Origin: Bacteroides sp. OF04-15BH
GTDB lineage: Bacteria; Bacteroidota; Bacteroidia; Bacteroidales; Bacteroidaceae
NCBI RefSeq assembly: GCF_003477995.1
Contig: NZ_QUEM01000015.1
Location: 1-64,000 of the forward strand
DNA: 64,000 bases
Direction: 5' to 3'
Below the pieces are notes generated by a model that saw nothing but the letters and a program-made list of their open reading frames with translations, was not told the DNA's origin and made no database searches. Below are positions 47,620-56,727 of this stretch, piece by piece. The position numbers were made by a program, and so were the translations under genes. Each line of letters starts with the position of its first letter. The first letter of the stretch is position 1.

Positions 47620-49008
47620 TTATTTCTTTATGGCTTTCTTCACTGCCTCGGAGACTTTCATTTCCGCGTCTCCATCGTAGGCCACGACGTATGCTCCCGG
47701 GAAATCGTCACCCAATGACTTCAGTTTCTGACGAACGGCAGCATAGTCACTGCTCTCAAAATAGAGACATTTATAGAATTCGCCTTTCTTCACATAGCGC
47801 ACCGGCCACAGTCCCTTCAGGCGTTTGTCCTTTTGCGGCAATTCCTCGCGCACGGCCATCAACTGAATATAAAAGCGGACACCGCTTCCGGTCTGCTGTG
47901 TCTTTTCGGTTTTCTTCTCATTGGTCTTCGCTTTTTCCTTCGTTTCCGGCTCCTGAACCTTTTTCTCGGATTTCGGAGTTTCTTTTTCTTTTTGCTCCAC
48001 CTTCTTGGACTTCACGGTGCGGTCTGCCTTCTTCTCTTCTTTCTTGTCAGCATCCCGGTTTTCCGTTTCTTTCCGGTCGCGCTTCTCCGGCAGTTTTCCG
48101 GTCAGCGCCAACTGATGGGTGGCCTCGTCGTAGATACCCATCGAGGGGTCGAGCTTCATCGGCACATTCTCCGTTTTCTGTGCGTTGCGCGAGATTTTCA
48201 GTTCTGCCAACCGCTCTTTGGCCCGTCCTTCCTTCAGCGTGTTGCGATAGGCCACAATGGCGTTGTAAATCGAGCCGGAGACCTCTTCCACACCTTTCTG
48301 CGAAGTCAGATAACTCTCCTCGTCCCAGGTAGAGATAAAGCCCACCTCGGTGAGAATGGCCGGCATCATCGTGTTCATCAGCACATAAAAGCGGGCCTGC
48401 TGCACTCCGCGGTTTACGCGCGCACCGGCCTTGATATATTCTTCCTGCACCAGACGGGCCATCAGCTCACTGTTGTCCATATTCCGGACGCGCGCCGACT
48501 CCAGCAAAATGGTGTTCTTGTATTTCTCCTCATAATCCGGCTCAAACTGTCGGGCGGAATTATTCTCCTTATCGGCCACCTGTCCGGCCACATGACACAC
48601 AGCATCGCCTACGAAATAGGTCTCCGTACCGCGTGCAATCCTACTGCCCTCCGAAGAATTGGTGTGAATGGACACAAACAGATCCGCCTCACGTTCGTTG
48701 GCAATCTGTGCCCGTTCATCCAGAGTGAGATACACATCCGACTGACGGGTCAGCACCACCGTAATGTCCGGATTGGCCCGCAAACGGCGCAACACTTCCA
48801 GAGCCACATTCAGATTGATGTCTTTCTCCAGGGCATATTCTCCCTTGGCACCGATATCGCGCCCGCCATGCCCGGCATCAATCACCAACACAAAATCATC
48901 TTTAGGTGCATCAGCCGTCTCTGCCATAGCCAGCGAAGAAAACAGACAGCACACCATCGCATATCCGGCTCTCTTACCGAGAAGCCACATTTTTCCTTTA
49001 AAAAACAT
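47620..49008 (-). CDS. N-acetylmuramoyl-L-alanine amidase
   Basis: This zinc amidase (Amidase_3 type) removes stem peptides from peptidoglycan. The 462 residues start with a signal peptide (ends SLAMA), then the catalytic domain (about 36-260) with VIDAGHGGRDIGAKG, the ligand E in EKDINLNVAL, SIHTNSSEG and ILTEVGFISTWDEE. A long Lys/Glu/Thr low-complexity linker (about 300-370) leads to a SPOR-like C-terminal domain (FYIQLMAVREEL ... YKCLYFESSDYAAVRQKLKSL). A TACCTTTG box at 49029-49036 on this strand is its likely promoter. Confidence 0.92.
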   Translation of the reverse strand: MFFKGKMWLLGKRAGYAMVCCLFSSLAMAETADAPKDDFVLVIDAGHGGRDIGAKGEYALEKDINLNVALEVLRRLRANPDITVVLTRQSDVYLTLDERAQIANEREADLFVSIHTNSSEGSRIARGTETYFVGDAVCHVAGQVADKENNSARQFEPDYEEKYKNTILLESARVRNMDNSELMARLVQEEYIKAGARVNRGVQQARFYVLMNTMMPAILTEVGFISTWDEESYLTSQKGVEEVSGSIYNAIVAYRNTLKEGRAKERLAELKISRNAQKTENVPMKLDPSMGIYDEATHQLALTGKLPEKRDRKETENRDADKKEEKKADRTVKSKKVEQKEKETPKSEKKVQEPETKEKAKTNEKKTEKTQQTGSGVRFYIQLMAVREELPQKDKRLKGLWPVRYVKKGEFYKCLYFESSDYAAVRQKLKSLGDDFPGAYVVAYDGDAEMKVSEAVKKAIKK

Positions 49009-49086
49009 CCTTACTTTTATTTTACCGACAAAGGTACAAAATTCCGAAAAAAACTTATATCTTTACTCTCGAAATAAAAAATAAAT

Positions 49087-49287
49087 ATGAGTGACGGAAA
49101 TTTTAATCGCAATCTGCTTCCCTACACGCCCTATCAAAGCGGAATGAAAGCAGGAAAGGCCATGGCCCGCATGAAAGCCCTGGAAGCCTTCAAAACTTAT
49201 CTCCAAAGTAAGGAGAATCTCGAACCGGAAGTGATCGAAAAAGAGTGCTCGAAATTTAAAAAACTCCTCGAAAAAACCATCATTTAA
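49087..49287 (+). CDS. Hypothetical 66-residue protein
   Basis: This is a small soluble helical protein (MSDGNFNRNLLPYTPYQSGMKAGKAMARMKALEAF...) with no known domain. A TATCTTTA box at 49058-49065 lies just upstream, so it has a plausible promoter divergent from that of the amidase gene. Codon use and the clean start support a real gene. Function unknown. Confidence 0.65.
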   Translation: MSDGNFNRNLLPYTPYQSGMKAGKAMARMKALEAFKTYLQSKENLEPEVIEKECSKFKKLLEKTII

Positions 49288-49338
49288 GGGGCTACAGACA
49301 GAAAAATGCACTTTTTTCGAAAAAAAAGAGCCGGAAAG

Positions 49339-49369
49339 TTTGCAAGTTCAGAAAAAAGCCGTACCTTTG
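49339..49369 (+). promoter_or_regulatory. tRNA-Ser promoter (second copy)
   Basis: TTTG at 49339-49342 and TACCTTTG at 49362-49369 have a 19-bp spacer, the same layout and nearly the same sequence as before the tRNA-Ser at 5.3 kb. Confidence 0.75.
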
Positions 49370-49409
49370 CATCGCTTTCGAGAAACAAAGCCTTCTCACA
49401 AAGAAGTTC

Positions 49410-49494
49410 GGAAAGGTGGTAGAGTGGTCGATTACAGCGGTCTTGAAAACCGCCGTGCTGAGAGGCACCGGGGGTTCGAATCCCTCCCTTTCCG
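49410..49494 (+). tRNA. tRNA-Ser(UGA), intact copy
   Basis: The gene is 85 nt with anticodon UGA, a long variable arm and a fully paired acceptor stem (GGAAAGG with CCTTTCC) and T stem. It is identical to the copy at 5310-5394 except for three bases in the last nine, and shows what that gene looked like before integration. No element is inserted here. CCA is not encoded. Confidence 0.97.
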
Positions 49495-49506
49495 CGGAAA
49501 GAACAG

Positions 49507-49538
49507 AAAAAGGTGATCAAATTTTTGGTCACCTTTTT
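49507..49538 (+). terminator. Terminator of tRNA-Ser
   Basis: Arms 49507-49521 and 49524-49538 form an aaaaaggtga/tcaccttttt stem, 12 bp after the tRNA, ending in a T-run. Confidence 0.75.
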
Positions 49539-49539
49539 T

Positions 49540-50111
49540 GTTTTTTGTCTATCCGGCAGATTCTGCCAAGCTGCCGGACCGAAATTTCTGAAAACCGCAA
49601 AAGCAATTTGCCTCAAAAATACAGTTTCACCAAACAAATTGCCATTCATATCCCATTTTTTCCTTTCCCACCTACAACACTGCTGAGAGGATTCCAGAAG
49701 AATTGTTGCATAAACATACGGCCCAAAGTGCATAAAAACGCTATTTATCTGCATCCGGATGCAAAAAATCGAGTGTCAAGCCGGATGTCAAAGCGCACTC
49801 CCTACTCTTTTCACTTCGGAAAAAATACGGATTCATCAGCATCAAAGACTCAAATCATCAAAATGAAAGAAAAGAATCTTCAGAATCCGGTTTCAAAAGC
49901 CCGGGTTTTCCTCTGGATCTGAATGGCATCGAACAAGGTATTTTCTTCATAGAACACAGATAAACAAAGGAATAGTCCCAGAATGAGCTGCTGAAAATCC
50001 GAAATTCAGGAAACCTCCGAAGAAAAGCTACAAAAAACAAACTCTCAGCACTCGAAATATACATTTTGTCAGAATGTCAGTTGTCCGCTAGCAGCATACC
50101 GCCCTTGCCAA
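49540..50111. other. Gene-free AT-rich intergenic stretch
   Basis: About 570 bp between the tRNA-Ser terminator and the ChaN operon terminator. No start/stop arrangement, RNA fold or repeat that I could support was seen. Its position next to a tRNA could mark an old integration scar. Confidence 0.4.
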
Positions 50112-50157
50112 TAAAAATACCGGCCGGACAGCAGGCCATGCCTTCTATCCAACCGGT
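50112..50157 (-). terminator. Terminator of the hmu-like operon
   Basis: Arms 50119-50131 and 50145-50157 pair over 13 bp (three G-U pairs). On the minus strand the stem is followed by ATTTTTATTGG. It lies about 37 bp after the ChaN-like gene stop and closes the operon. Confidence 0.75.
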
Positions 50158-50193
50158 AAGAGCTAAAGAAAGATACGAATCCGGATTCGGTCG

Positions 50194-51138
50194 TCAATAG
50201 GAAGAGGACATGTCCTCGGGCACACAAATATAATAATCGGCGCGCCCTTTATGCTCTTCGTCGAGCAACTCCACCGTCTCCTGACGCACGCTGCATACGG
50301 TCTTTACCGTCGTGCCCGGGCGATATTCCAACAGATAGGGCACCAGTCCCTTCTTGAAATCCGAGTGATAATTGCCGTTGAAATGCAGAAACTTGTGCTG
50401 CATGCTCCGGGCAATGAACCAGCCCATCGTGGCGTCTTTCAGTGCCTGCGCCTCGGCCAGAAAGGATTTCTCGCCCTGTCCCTTGCCCACCGCGTGCATC
50501 AGGGTAAACAGATGCTCCTGATCATCGTCGGCCTGAAAAGTGATGGGCAGAGGCGGCAGATAGCGCTTGGCCTCATCCGAAAGCGAATCCAGAAAAGCCA
50601 GTCCCTTATACTTCACCACATTGGCATAGCGACGGGGCACATTGGTGGCCACGAAGGGAATCGAATGTTCCTTGGCATAAAACACCAAAGGGGCATAGTC
50701 CGTCTGATAATTGGGCCAGAGACGGGCCTCATCTTCAAAACTGTCATAACGGATGGTGCGCTGCATGTATTCGTCCAGCAGCAACTGGTTGTCGGCCTCA
50801 AACATCTCGGCGCCCATCATCAGGCGGTCGCCATGAATCCGGTGCAGCGCCCGCGTAATCTCCAGCTCCAGCCAGTGCGTGATGCAACAGTTATGGATTT
50901 CTCCGACAAGCACCACATCGGCTTCTGCCAGTCCGGACACCATCTCCGAAAAGGAAATCCTATGCCCCTGGGCATCGAAGAGTGCATAGGCCTGCGGGTC
51001 GGTCGAACTGGTTTGTTGCACCGGAGTCTGTGAAAAACCTGTTCCGCTTCCGAAAATCACAAACAGCAGTGTTCCCAAGAACCGCTGAAAACGGCCGGAC
51101 AACCTAGCCGCCTTTTTATTTTTCTTTGTTTTCTTCAT
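50194..51138 (-). CDS. ChaN-like exported heme-binding protein
   Basis: The 314 residues begin with a Lys-rich start and signal peptide (FLGTLLFVIFGSGTGFSQ). The fold signature VVLVGEIHNCCITHWLELEITRAL (near 75-98), followed by GAEMFEADNQLLLDEYM and the C-terminal HKFLHFNGNYHSDFKKGLV, is that of the ChaN/DUF399 family. Campylobacter ChaN binds two hemes as a dimer and is iron-regulated. The gene overlaps the M16 protease gene by 23 bp and is the last gene of the operon that starts with hmuS, so a role in heme handling is supported by both family and context. Confidence 0.88.
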   Translation of the reverse strand: MKKTKKNKKAARLSGRFQRFLGTLLFVIFGSGTGFSQTPVQQTSSTDPQAYALFDAQGHRISFSEMVSGLAEADVVLVGEIHNCCITHWLELEITRALHRIHGDRLMMGAEMFEADNQLLLDEYMQRTIRYDSFEDEARLWPNYQTDYAPLVFYAKEHSIPFVATNVPRRYANVVKYKGLAFLDSLSDEAKRYLPPLPITFQADDDQEHLFTLMHAVGKGQGEKSFLAEAQALKDATMGWFIARSMQHKFLHFNGNYHSDFKKGLVPYLLEYRPGTTVKTVCSVRQETVELLDEEHKGRADYYICVPEDMSSSY

Positions 51139-53995
51139 GATCCTTTTTGTTTTTTACCGTTTTCGTACAAGAATTCCTTTTGTCAAACTGATGCTCGCCG
51201 ATATAAAGCAAGATATGGTGGTCGGCATCCAGACAGACTTCAAATGCCCTACGGATATCCTCCACACCGATCTGTTCCAGAATGTCGTCGTAGTGCTCGA
51301 AATCCTCCAGACTCTCGCCGTTCTTCAAAAGATTGGACAAGGTGTTGCGCCATTCGGTCGAGGCACTTTGCGTCAGCACCTGCATCTTATTGATGCGGAA
51401 AGAACGCTTCAACTGTTCCAGCTCTTGCTCGGTTATCGGCTCCTTCTGCAACGAACGGATGATCTGCCGCACCAGTGTGTCGGTACGGGCCGTATTGGCC
51501 TGATCCACCGAAAGCGAAAGATTCAGATAATAGGTCTGTTCAGGACTACCGTTATAAAACAGCGATACGTAGGGCGAATAGACGATATGCTCCCGCTCGC
51601 GCAGAATATCCAGCACACGAGCCTGCAACACATCGCGCACCAGTTTCAGCGTCAGACTGCTGCGCAACGAAGGTTCATAGAATCCGGGGAAGACGTATTC
51701 CAGAACGGTCTGCGTTTCATGCTCTCCGGCAAATCCTTCGCGGTGCTGCTGCACCAGTGTCGGACGGCGTACAGCCGTCGGGCGCATGCTTTCGGCAGAG
51801 CGTCTCATCCGGGCAAACACCGGCACGGCAATCTGTTTGATGGCTTCGGTGGAGAAATCGCCCGTAAGTACCAGTGTCATTCCCTCCGGATCAGTAAAAA
51901 GACGCCGGTAATAGGCTGCCATGGAATCCAGATTCAGCTGTTCCAGATGTTCCCTTCGCCGTTTTGCACGGGCCGCCGGAGGGACATTGCCCACCAGCAT
52001 GTTCAGCCGGTTGGTCAGTTGCCGGTCGGGCGCCTGCTGCATCTGTCGTTGCAAGATGGTTTCCTGATTCCAGTCCTCCAATTCTCCCTTCTTTATTTCT
52101 TCGAAGTCCTCACGGCAAAGTTCGGGGGCATGCATCTTTTCATACATCAGCTGAAACAGCGGCAAGGCCTCACTGACGGGTGCCGAAGCCAGTATGTCGT
52201 GCCAGCTGTTACTGATGGACACATTCATCGACAGTTCGTTCTGGAGCATAAATTCCGACAGGGTGTCGGCATTGACTTTGGCAATACCTCCCATCTCCAT
52301 GTATCCGGCCGTACCTTCGTAGCGGTAGTAGTCTTCTGCCGGCAGATCGCCCACTCCTCCGCGGGAAAACAGGTTCACCAGCATGCGCCCGCTGTGATCG
52401 GGTGTAGGTCGCAAAAGCAGCTTCAGTCCGTTGGTCAGCACGATTTCCGTAACGCCAAGCCCCGAATAGTATTTTTCGCTCTTGATGTCCGAAGGAGAAA
52501 AGCGGGGCGGGCGCAACAGACAGGCGGGTGCAGGAAGAATCTTCTCGCTATCCGCGGCACCGTGATAACGGTAGGAAGCCAGCTGCACGGTGTCTTTGTC
52601 CTGCCACAATTGCTCCATCCAGGCAGCGGTGAGAGGGGCTTCCGGAACAAGATGATTGCGGCAGGCTACCAACAGCGTGGTATCGCGCCCCGCAAGCCAT
52701 CCGGAAAGCATTGTCTGAAGGTCGCCGCTGGTGGTCTGCCTCATCTGCTGCTGAAGACGGGCCAGATCGGCCGCCGTATGCACATAGCGGTCGCCGGAAA
52801 GAATATAGTCTGTGAAATCATCACACCATTCGGCCGATCTCCGGTCGGAATCGGGCAAGGTGAGGCGTTGCAGATAGGCATCGCAGGCATCGCGCAGCTC
52901 ATCGTCCTGGAATCCCTCCCGCCGTATACGTTCCAATTCGGCCAAAGCATACAGCAAGGTGGTGCGTAAATCCGTTCGGTTCTCTCCGCGCGCAGAAAGC
53001 ACAAAATGGTTCCGGTCGGCCAGATACCAGTCGTCGGTGACCTGACAGTCTATGCCCTGTTGCCGCAAGCGACGGGCAAGCATCCGCACCAGCAGTCCGC
53101 CGCGCTCCTTTCGCACCAGTTCCTCCAGAGTGTGCGTCACGGTGGCCGGATGAGGAATAATCAGTTCCATCTCGGATTTGGAGAGCAGGGTGTCGATATG
53201 TTCCTGAATCCGGATGCCGGGCTCATAGGTCAGCGGATAAGTGCGGAATGCGCTGATGTCCTTCACCGGCACGTCCGAAAAATGTTTCCGGATAAGCTGC
53301 ACGGCCTGCGTGGTGTCTACCGCTCCCACCAGAATCACGGCTGCCAACTGGGGAGCGTACCATTTCTCGTAGTACTCCTGGAGCGTTTCGCGTTCGATGG
53401 AGCGGATGTCCTCGGCCGTTCCCAGCGGCATGCGTTGCGAAAAGCGGCTGTTGCCCATCTTCAGGACATAGAAGTCATCGCCCACGTCATAGCCACGCAG
53501 TTCCTCCAGAATCACTCCCCGCTCACGGCGCGTACGGTCCTCATCAAAAGTAATGCCGTCGAGCCAGTCGCGCAACATCAGCAGGGTGCGGTCCAGCAAC
53601 AGGGTGTCTTCCCGTCCCATCGGGGCCGAAAGCATGAACACGGTCCGGTCGTATCCGGTAACGGCATTGATGTCGCGCCCGTATTTCATACCTTGTGCTT
53701 CCAGAAACTCCACCATGCTCCGACCGGGAAAATGGCGTGTTCCGGCAAAGGCCATGTGCTCCAGAAAATGAGCTGCTCCTTTCTGACTTTCGTTTTCCTG
53801 CACTGAACCGACACGCATCACCAGACGCAGTTCCACATTATGCACCGGTTCGCTGTTGGGGAGCACCAGATAATGCAGCCCGTTGGGCAGAAAGCCTTCT
53901 ACCGTCCCCGGAAGGAAGTCAACCGGAGGGGAGGCGGCCCGCAACAGGCTGACCGCAATCATCCCCGTACCCAAAAGAATCCATCTGATGTTCAT
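51116..53995 (-). CDS. M16-family zinc metalloprotease
   Basis: The 959 residues have a short signal peptide (MNIRWILLGTGMIAVSLLRA) and two M16 halves. The inverted zinc motif is H76-F-L-E79-H80 in AAHFLEHMAFAGT, with the downstream glutamate in GVILEELRGY. The C-terminal half has the usual inactive partner domains (for example LVLTGDFS near 685). Family members cut unfolded peptides held in a chamber, probably in the periplasm here. It sits 3 bp after the lipoprotein gene and overlaps the ChaN gene, suggesting that it digests peptide or haemoprotein imported by the SusCD-like pair. Confidence 0.92.
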   Translation of the reverse strand: MNIRWILLGTGMIAVSLLRAASPPVDFLPGTVEGFLPNGLHYLVLPNSEPVHNVELRLVMRVGSVQENESQKGAAHFLEHMAFAGTRHFPGRSMVEFLEAQGMKYGRDINAVTGYDRTVFMLSAPMGREDTLLLDRTLLMLRDWLDGITFDEDRTRRERGVILEELRGYDVGDDFYVLKMGNSRFSQRMPLGTAEDIRSIERETLQEYYEKWYAPQLAAVILVGAVDTTQAVQLIRKHFSDVPVKDISAFRTYPLTYEPGIRIQEHIDTLLSKSEMELIIPHPATVTHTLEELVRKERGGLLVRMLARRLRQQGIDCQVTDDWYLADRNHFVLSARGENRTDLRTTLLYALAELERIRREGFQDDELRDACDAYLQRLTLPDSDRRSAEWCDDFTDYILSGDRYVHTAADLARLQQQMRQTTSGDLQTMLSGWLAGRDTTLLVACRNHLVPEAPLTAAWMEQLWQDKDTVQLASYRYHGAADSEKILPAPACLLRPPRFSPSDIKSEKYYSGLGVTEIVLTNGLKLLLRPTPDHSGRMLVNLFSRGGVGDLPAEDYYRYEGTAGYMEMGGIAKVNADTLSEFMLQNELSMNVSISNSWHDILASAPVSEALPLFQLMYEKMHAPELCREDFEEIKKGELEDWNQETILQRQMQQAPDRQLTNRLNMLVGNVPPAARAKRRREHLEQLNLDSMAAYYRRLFTDPEGMTLVLTGDFSTEAIKQIAVPVFARMRRSAESMRPTAVRRPTLVQQHREGFAGEHETQTVLEYVFPGFYEPSLRSSLTLKLVRDVLQARVLDILREREHIVYSPYVSLFYNGSPEQTYYLNLSLSVDQANTARTDTLVRQIIRSLQKEPITEQELEQLKRSFRINKMQVLTQSASTEWRNTLSNLLKNGESLEDFEHYDDILEQIGVEDIRRAFEVCLDADHHILLYIGEHQFDKRNSCTKTVKNKKDHEENKEK

Positions 53996-53998
53996 AGC

Positions 53999-55234
53999 CT
54001 ATTTTTTGTTCTTTAGAGTATAAACCACCTGAATCTGTGTATAGCCCGATGAGCTGCTGTGATCCCACGGGAAGGTGAAGGTGAGCGTGCCGCCCTGCTC
54101 GTCAAAGACTGCCGAAGGCTTCACCCAGTCCGACGGTTCGTTTTCCCACGCATCATGTTCCAAAGAAGAGGAGAACAGGCAGGCATCCGGATTCAATGAC
54201 GTTCCGGTTGCGATGGCATCGGCCAGAGTATATTCCACCTTCGTGCCTCCTTCTTCTACCTGAAACTTATCGCCCCGTTCGGCCTGTTTCTTCATCCATT
54301 CCCATGCCGAATAGCTGAAGCGGAACGGTACTACGGTAATCGGCTCGTCATAATTGTTTTTCCGTTCTGCCAGAAAATCTACGGTGTGATCTCCCTTCAG
54401 CACCAGACTGTCCAAGGTTACGTTAAACGTCTCCTGTGCCGGCTGATAGCCGATCAGATTCAGGACAGGCTGTGCATACGGCTTGCCCATCCAGAACTCA
54501 TTGTCCACGGTTTCTTTCTTGAAGATCTCATACAGGAAAGAAGTCAGCCCCATCGGGTTGTCGGTCATTTTGAGAACAGGACTGTCAGGAGTTGCCTTAT
54601 CACTCAGGGCCAGAACGGACTTTCCCTGAAATTCCCGCACCTCGCTGTCTGTAAAAAAGCTGCCTCTTTCATCGGTTGGAAAGACAATTCTCACCTTGCA
54701 GTCCAAACGGCCCAGAAAACGGCTTACGTCTATGCCCAGACGCTCCCGGTATCCTGCCAGCAACTGCTTTTGCGCATCGGTCAGTTCCTGCAATTCGGAA
54801 TCCGGATGTACTTGTATGATCAAAGGAGGATTGGCATTCCAAAGCTTGATCTGGACATCGGTGGAAGACTTTAACGTCAGTCTCATGGAACGCGTTTCTT
54901 CGAGAAGCCCCTTCTTGTTGGAAACGATCTTCAAGGCAGCGGTTTTGCTTCCCGGCTCCAGAACAAGCGGCGAATTCAAGAGAGCCAGCACGGAATCGGT
55001 ATTCTGCTGCAACTCGAAATCCAGCACCGTACGGTTCTGGACGGCCTGACTCAAAAGCAGGTCTAAGACTAAGGTATCGGACTGGTCTTCTGTAAGGAAC
55101 AGCGACTCCTGACTGCTCAGATACACGTAATTGGTCTGTTTTCTGCCCTCCTCGTTCTCCGAACAGGCGGCAATAGCGGCAGTCATGCATGCAAGCGCTG
55201 CCACACGAAAATAAAGTTTTGCTTTCATTGTCAA
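53999..55234 (-). CDS. Uncharacterised lipoprotein in a SusCD operon (DUF4929-like)
   Basis: The 411 residues begin with a signal peptide and lipobox AIAAC (Cys near residue 24) followed by SENEEG, an acidic stretch that fits surface export in Bacteroides. The N-terminal part (about 35-130) is Ser/Leu/Val-rich and looks like an Ig-like beta domain; the rest is mixed and ends WDHSSSSGYTQIQVVYTLKNKK. I believe it belongs to DUF4929 but could not verify that. Its place right after susD, where SusE/F-type or hemophore-type surface lipoproteins usually sit, suggests a surface ligand-binding role. Confidence 0.8.
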   Translation of the reverse strand: MTMKAKLYFRVAALACMTAAIAACSENEEGRKQTNYVYLSSQESLFLTEDQSDTLVLDLLLSQAVQNRTVLDFELQQNTDSVLALLNSPLVLEPGSKTAALKIVSNKKGLLEETRSMRLTLKSSTDVQIKLWNANPPLIIQVHPDSELQELTDAQKQLLAGYRERLGIDVSRFLGRLDCKVRIVFPTDERGSFFTDSEVREFQGKSVLALSDKATPDSPVLKMTDNPMGLTSFLYEIFKKETVDNEFWMGKPYAQPVLNLIGYQPAQETFNVTLDSLVLKGDHTVDFLAERKNNYDEPITVVPFRFSYSAWEWMKKQAERGDKFQVEEGGTKVEYTLADAIATGTSLNPDACLFSSSLEHDAWENEPSDWVKPSAVFDEQGGTLTFTFPWDHSSSSGYTQIQVVYTLKNKK

Positions 55235-55263
55235 TTGGTAATTTTTAAAATGGTTCTTTCAAT

Positions 55264-56709
55264 TCAACGTAACAGCGGCCACCCGGCATTCTGAGTCACC
55301 ACTTCATTATATCGGTATTCCGAACGAGGTATCGGAAAAGTCCAGCGATAATCGTCGGAAGCAATCGTTGCACTCGTCCCCTGTCCCCAGATATTCCATC
55401 GGGTCAACGGATGGCGATGCAAACGCTTGCAGTCGAAATAGGCCATGCCTTCTCCCACAAACTCTTTCTGCTTCTCCTGCAGAATGGCATCGGTAAGTGC
55501 TGCCCCTGTCAGTTCGTCAGAAAGCGGTGCTGCCCCGCAACTCACCAGATAGTCATTCACCAGCCGGCGGGCTACAGCCTCCTGTCCTTGCATTCGAGAA
55601 TACGCCTCGGCTGCCATGAAACAGGCACCGGCATAACGCATGGTGTTTACATAGCGGTTGACTTTCCCCTCTTTGTTGTTGCGGTTATATTTGCCCAGCA
55701 AACGGCGTTCTGCTCCGGCCATTTCCTGCGGATAAATATGAACGCGGCTTCGTATGTCTCCCTCAGCATAAACAATCTGTGGAGAAAGGGCAAAATAATC
55801 ACCTTCCTTACGGTCATACTGTATGGCCGTGTAATAAGGAGAACGGGTATAGAAGGCAAAGATTCTCCCGGTACACGAAGTTTCTTTCCAAAGGCTTTCG
55901 TAATCTCCTTTCGGGTAAGCGCCCTCCGGTTTGTGCTCCAGTAACAGCATGGCCCAACGGGCAGCCTCCGCATAGTTCCCGGCATACAGTTCCAGATCAG
56001 CCAACAGATAACGCACTGCCGACTGAGAAAGCCAACCGTTTGCTGTCGGCTCATTTTCTACCTTCTCGGCCTCCAGTAGCCATTGGCGCAGGGTGCTGAC
56101 ACAGGTTTCTATGGAAGACCGTCCCCTATGCTCCAGTCCGACCACCTTTTTCAAAACCACTCCATCGGCCTGCGGATTCAGGTCATACGGAGGAGCAAAC
56201 ACGCGTAGCAGATTCAGATAACACAGAGCCTTCAGGGTCTTGGTCTCAGCCTCAATCTGCCTTTTTCGGGTCTGTTCTTCTGCTGTAACGGTCTGAACGG
56301 CCGGCAGACGCTCCAACAACACGTCGCACGCGGCTATCGTCTTGTAATAACCCAACCAAACCGTTTCGGCAAAGTCGGAGATCGTATTGTCCTGCCATAA
56401 GTAAAGGTTCTTCTGTTCCATATCTTTTCCGATAATGGAGGTCGGACAGAAATCAGAACCTAAAACCGAAAATTCATATTCATAATGCGGATACAACGCG
56501 TATGCCGATGAGAGGAGGGAGCGCGCCGTTCCCACTCCGGTAATCGCATCCGGGTCGGAATACTGATCGGCCGGCGGTATGTCGAGCGAACAGCTGCCGC
56601 ACCCCAAAAGCATGATGCCGGCGCACAACAACCGGCCATAGTGCAACAAGCGTTCCAGTCTCTTCGGCTTCAAGGAAGCGGTATCCTTTTTCTTCTGATA
56701 AATATTCAT
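55264..56709 (-). CDS. SusD/RagB-family surface lipoprotein
   Basis: SusD-like proteins form the lid over a SusC channel and bind the nutrient. The 481 residues have a Lys-rich start, a signal peptide and lipobox LLGC (Cys37). The mature part shows TPR-like helices (SDPDAITGVGTARSLLSSAYALYP, GYYKTIAACDVLLERLPAV) and the family C-terminus (DAILQEKQKEFVGEGMAYFDCKRLHRHPL ... WTFPIPRSEYRYNEVVTQNAGW). It begins 18 bp after the susC-like gene. The substrate here is more likely a peptide or heme-related ligand than a glycan, judged from the operon. Confidence 0.93.
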   Translation of the reverse strand: MNIYQKKKDTASLKPKRLERLLHYGRLLCAGIMLLGCGSCSLDIPPADQYSDPDAITGVGTARSLLSSAYALYPHYEYEFSVLGSDFCPTSIIGKDMEQKNLYLWQDNTISDFAETVWLGYYKTIAACDVLLERLPAVQTVTAEEQTRKRQIEAETKTLKALCYLNLLRVFAPPYDLNPQADGVVLKKVVGLEHRGRSSIETCVSTLRQWLLEAEKVENEPTANGWLSQSAVRYLLADLELYAGNYAEAARWAMLLLEHKPEGAYPKGDYESLWKETSCTGRIFAFYTRSPYYTAIQYDRKEGDYFALSPQIVYAEGDIRSRVHIYPQEMAGAERRLLGKYNRNNKEGKVNRYVNTMRYAGACFMAAEAYSRMQGQEAVARRLVNDYLVSCGAAPLSDELTGAALTDAILQEKQKEFVGEGMAYFDCKRLHRHPLTRWNIWGQGTSATIASDDYRWTFPIPRSEYRYNEVVTQNAGWPLLR

Positions 56710-56727
56710 GCTTCTTCTTTATATTGG

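Noticed and set aside
51137..52969. 610-codon open frame opposite the M16 protease gene
   Set aside because: Antisense to a complete protease; no signal peptide, domain or promoter.
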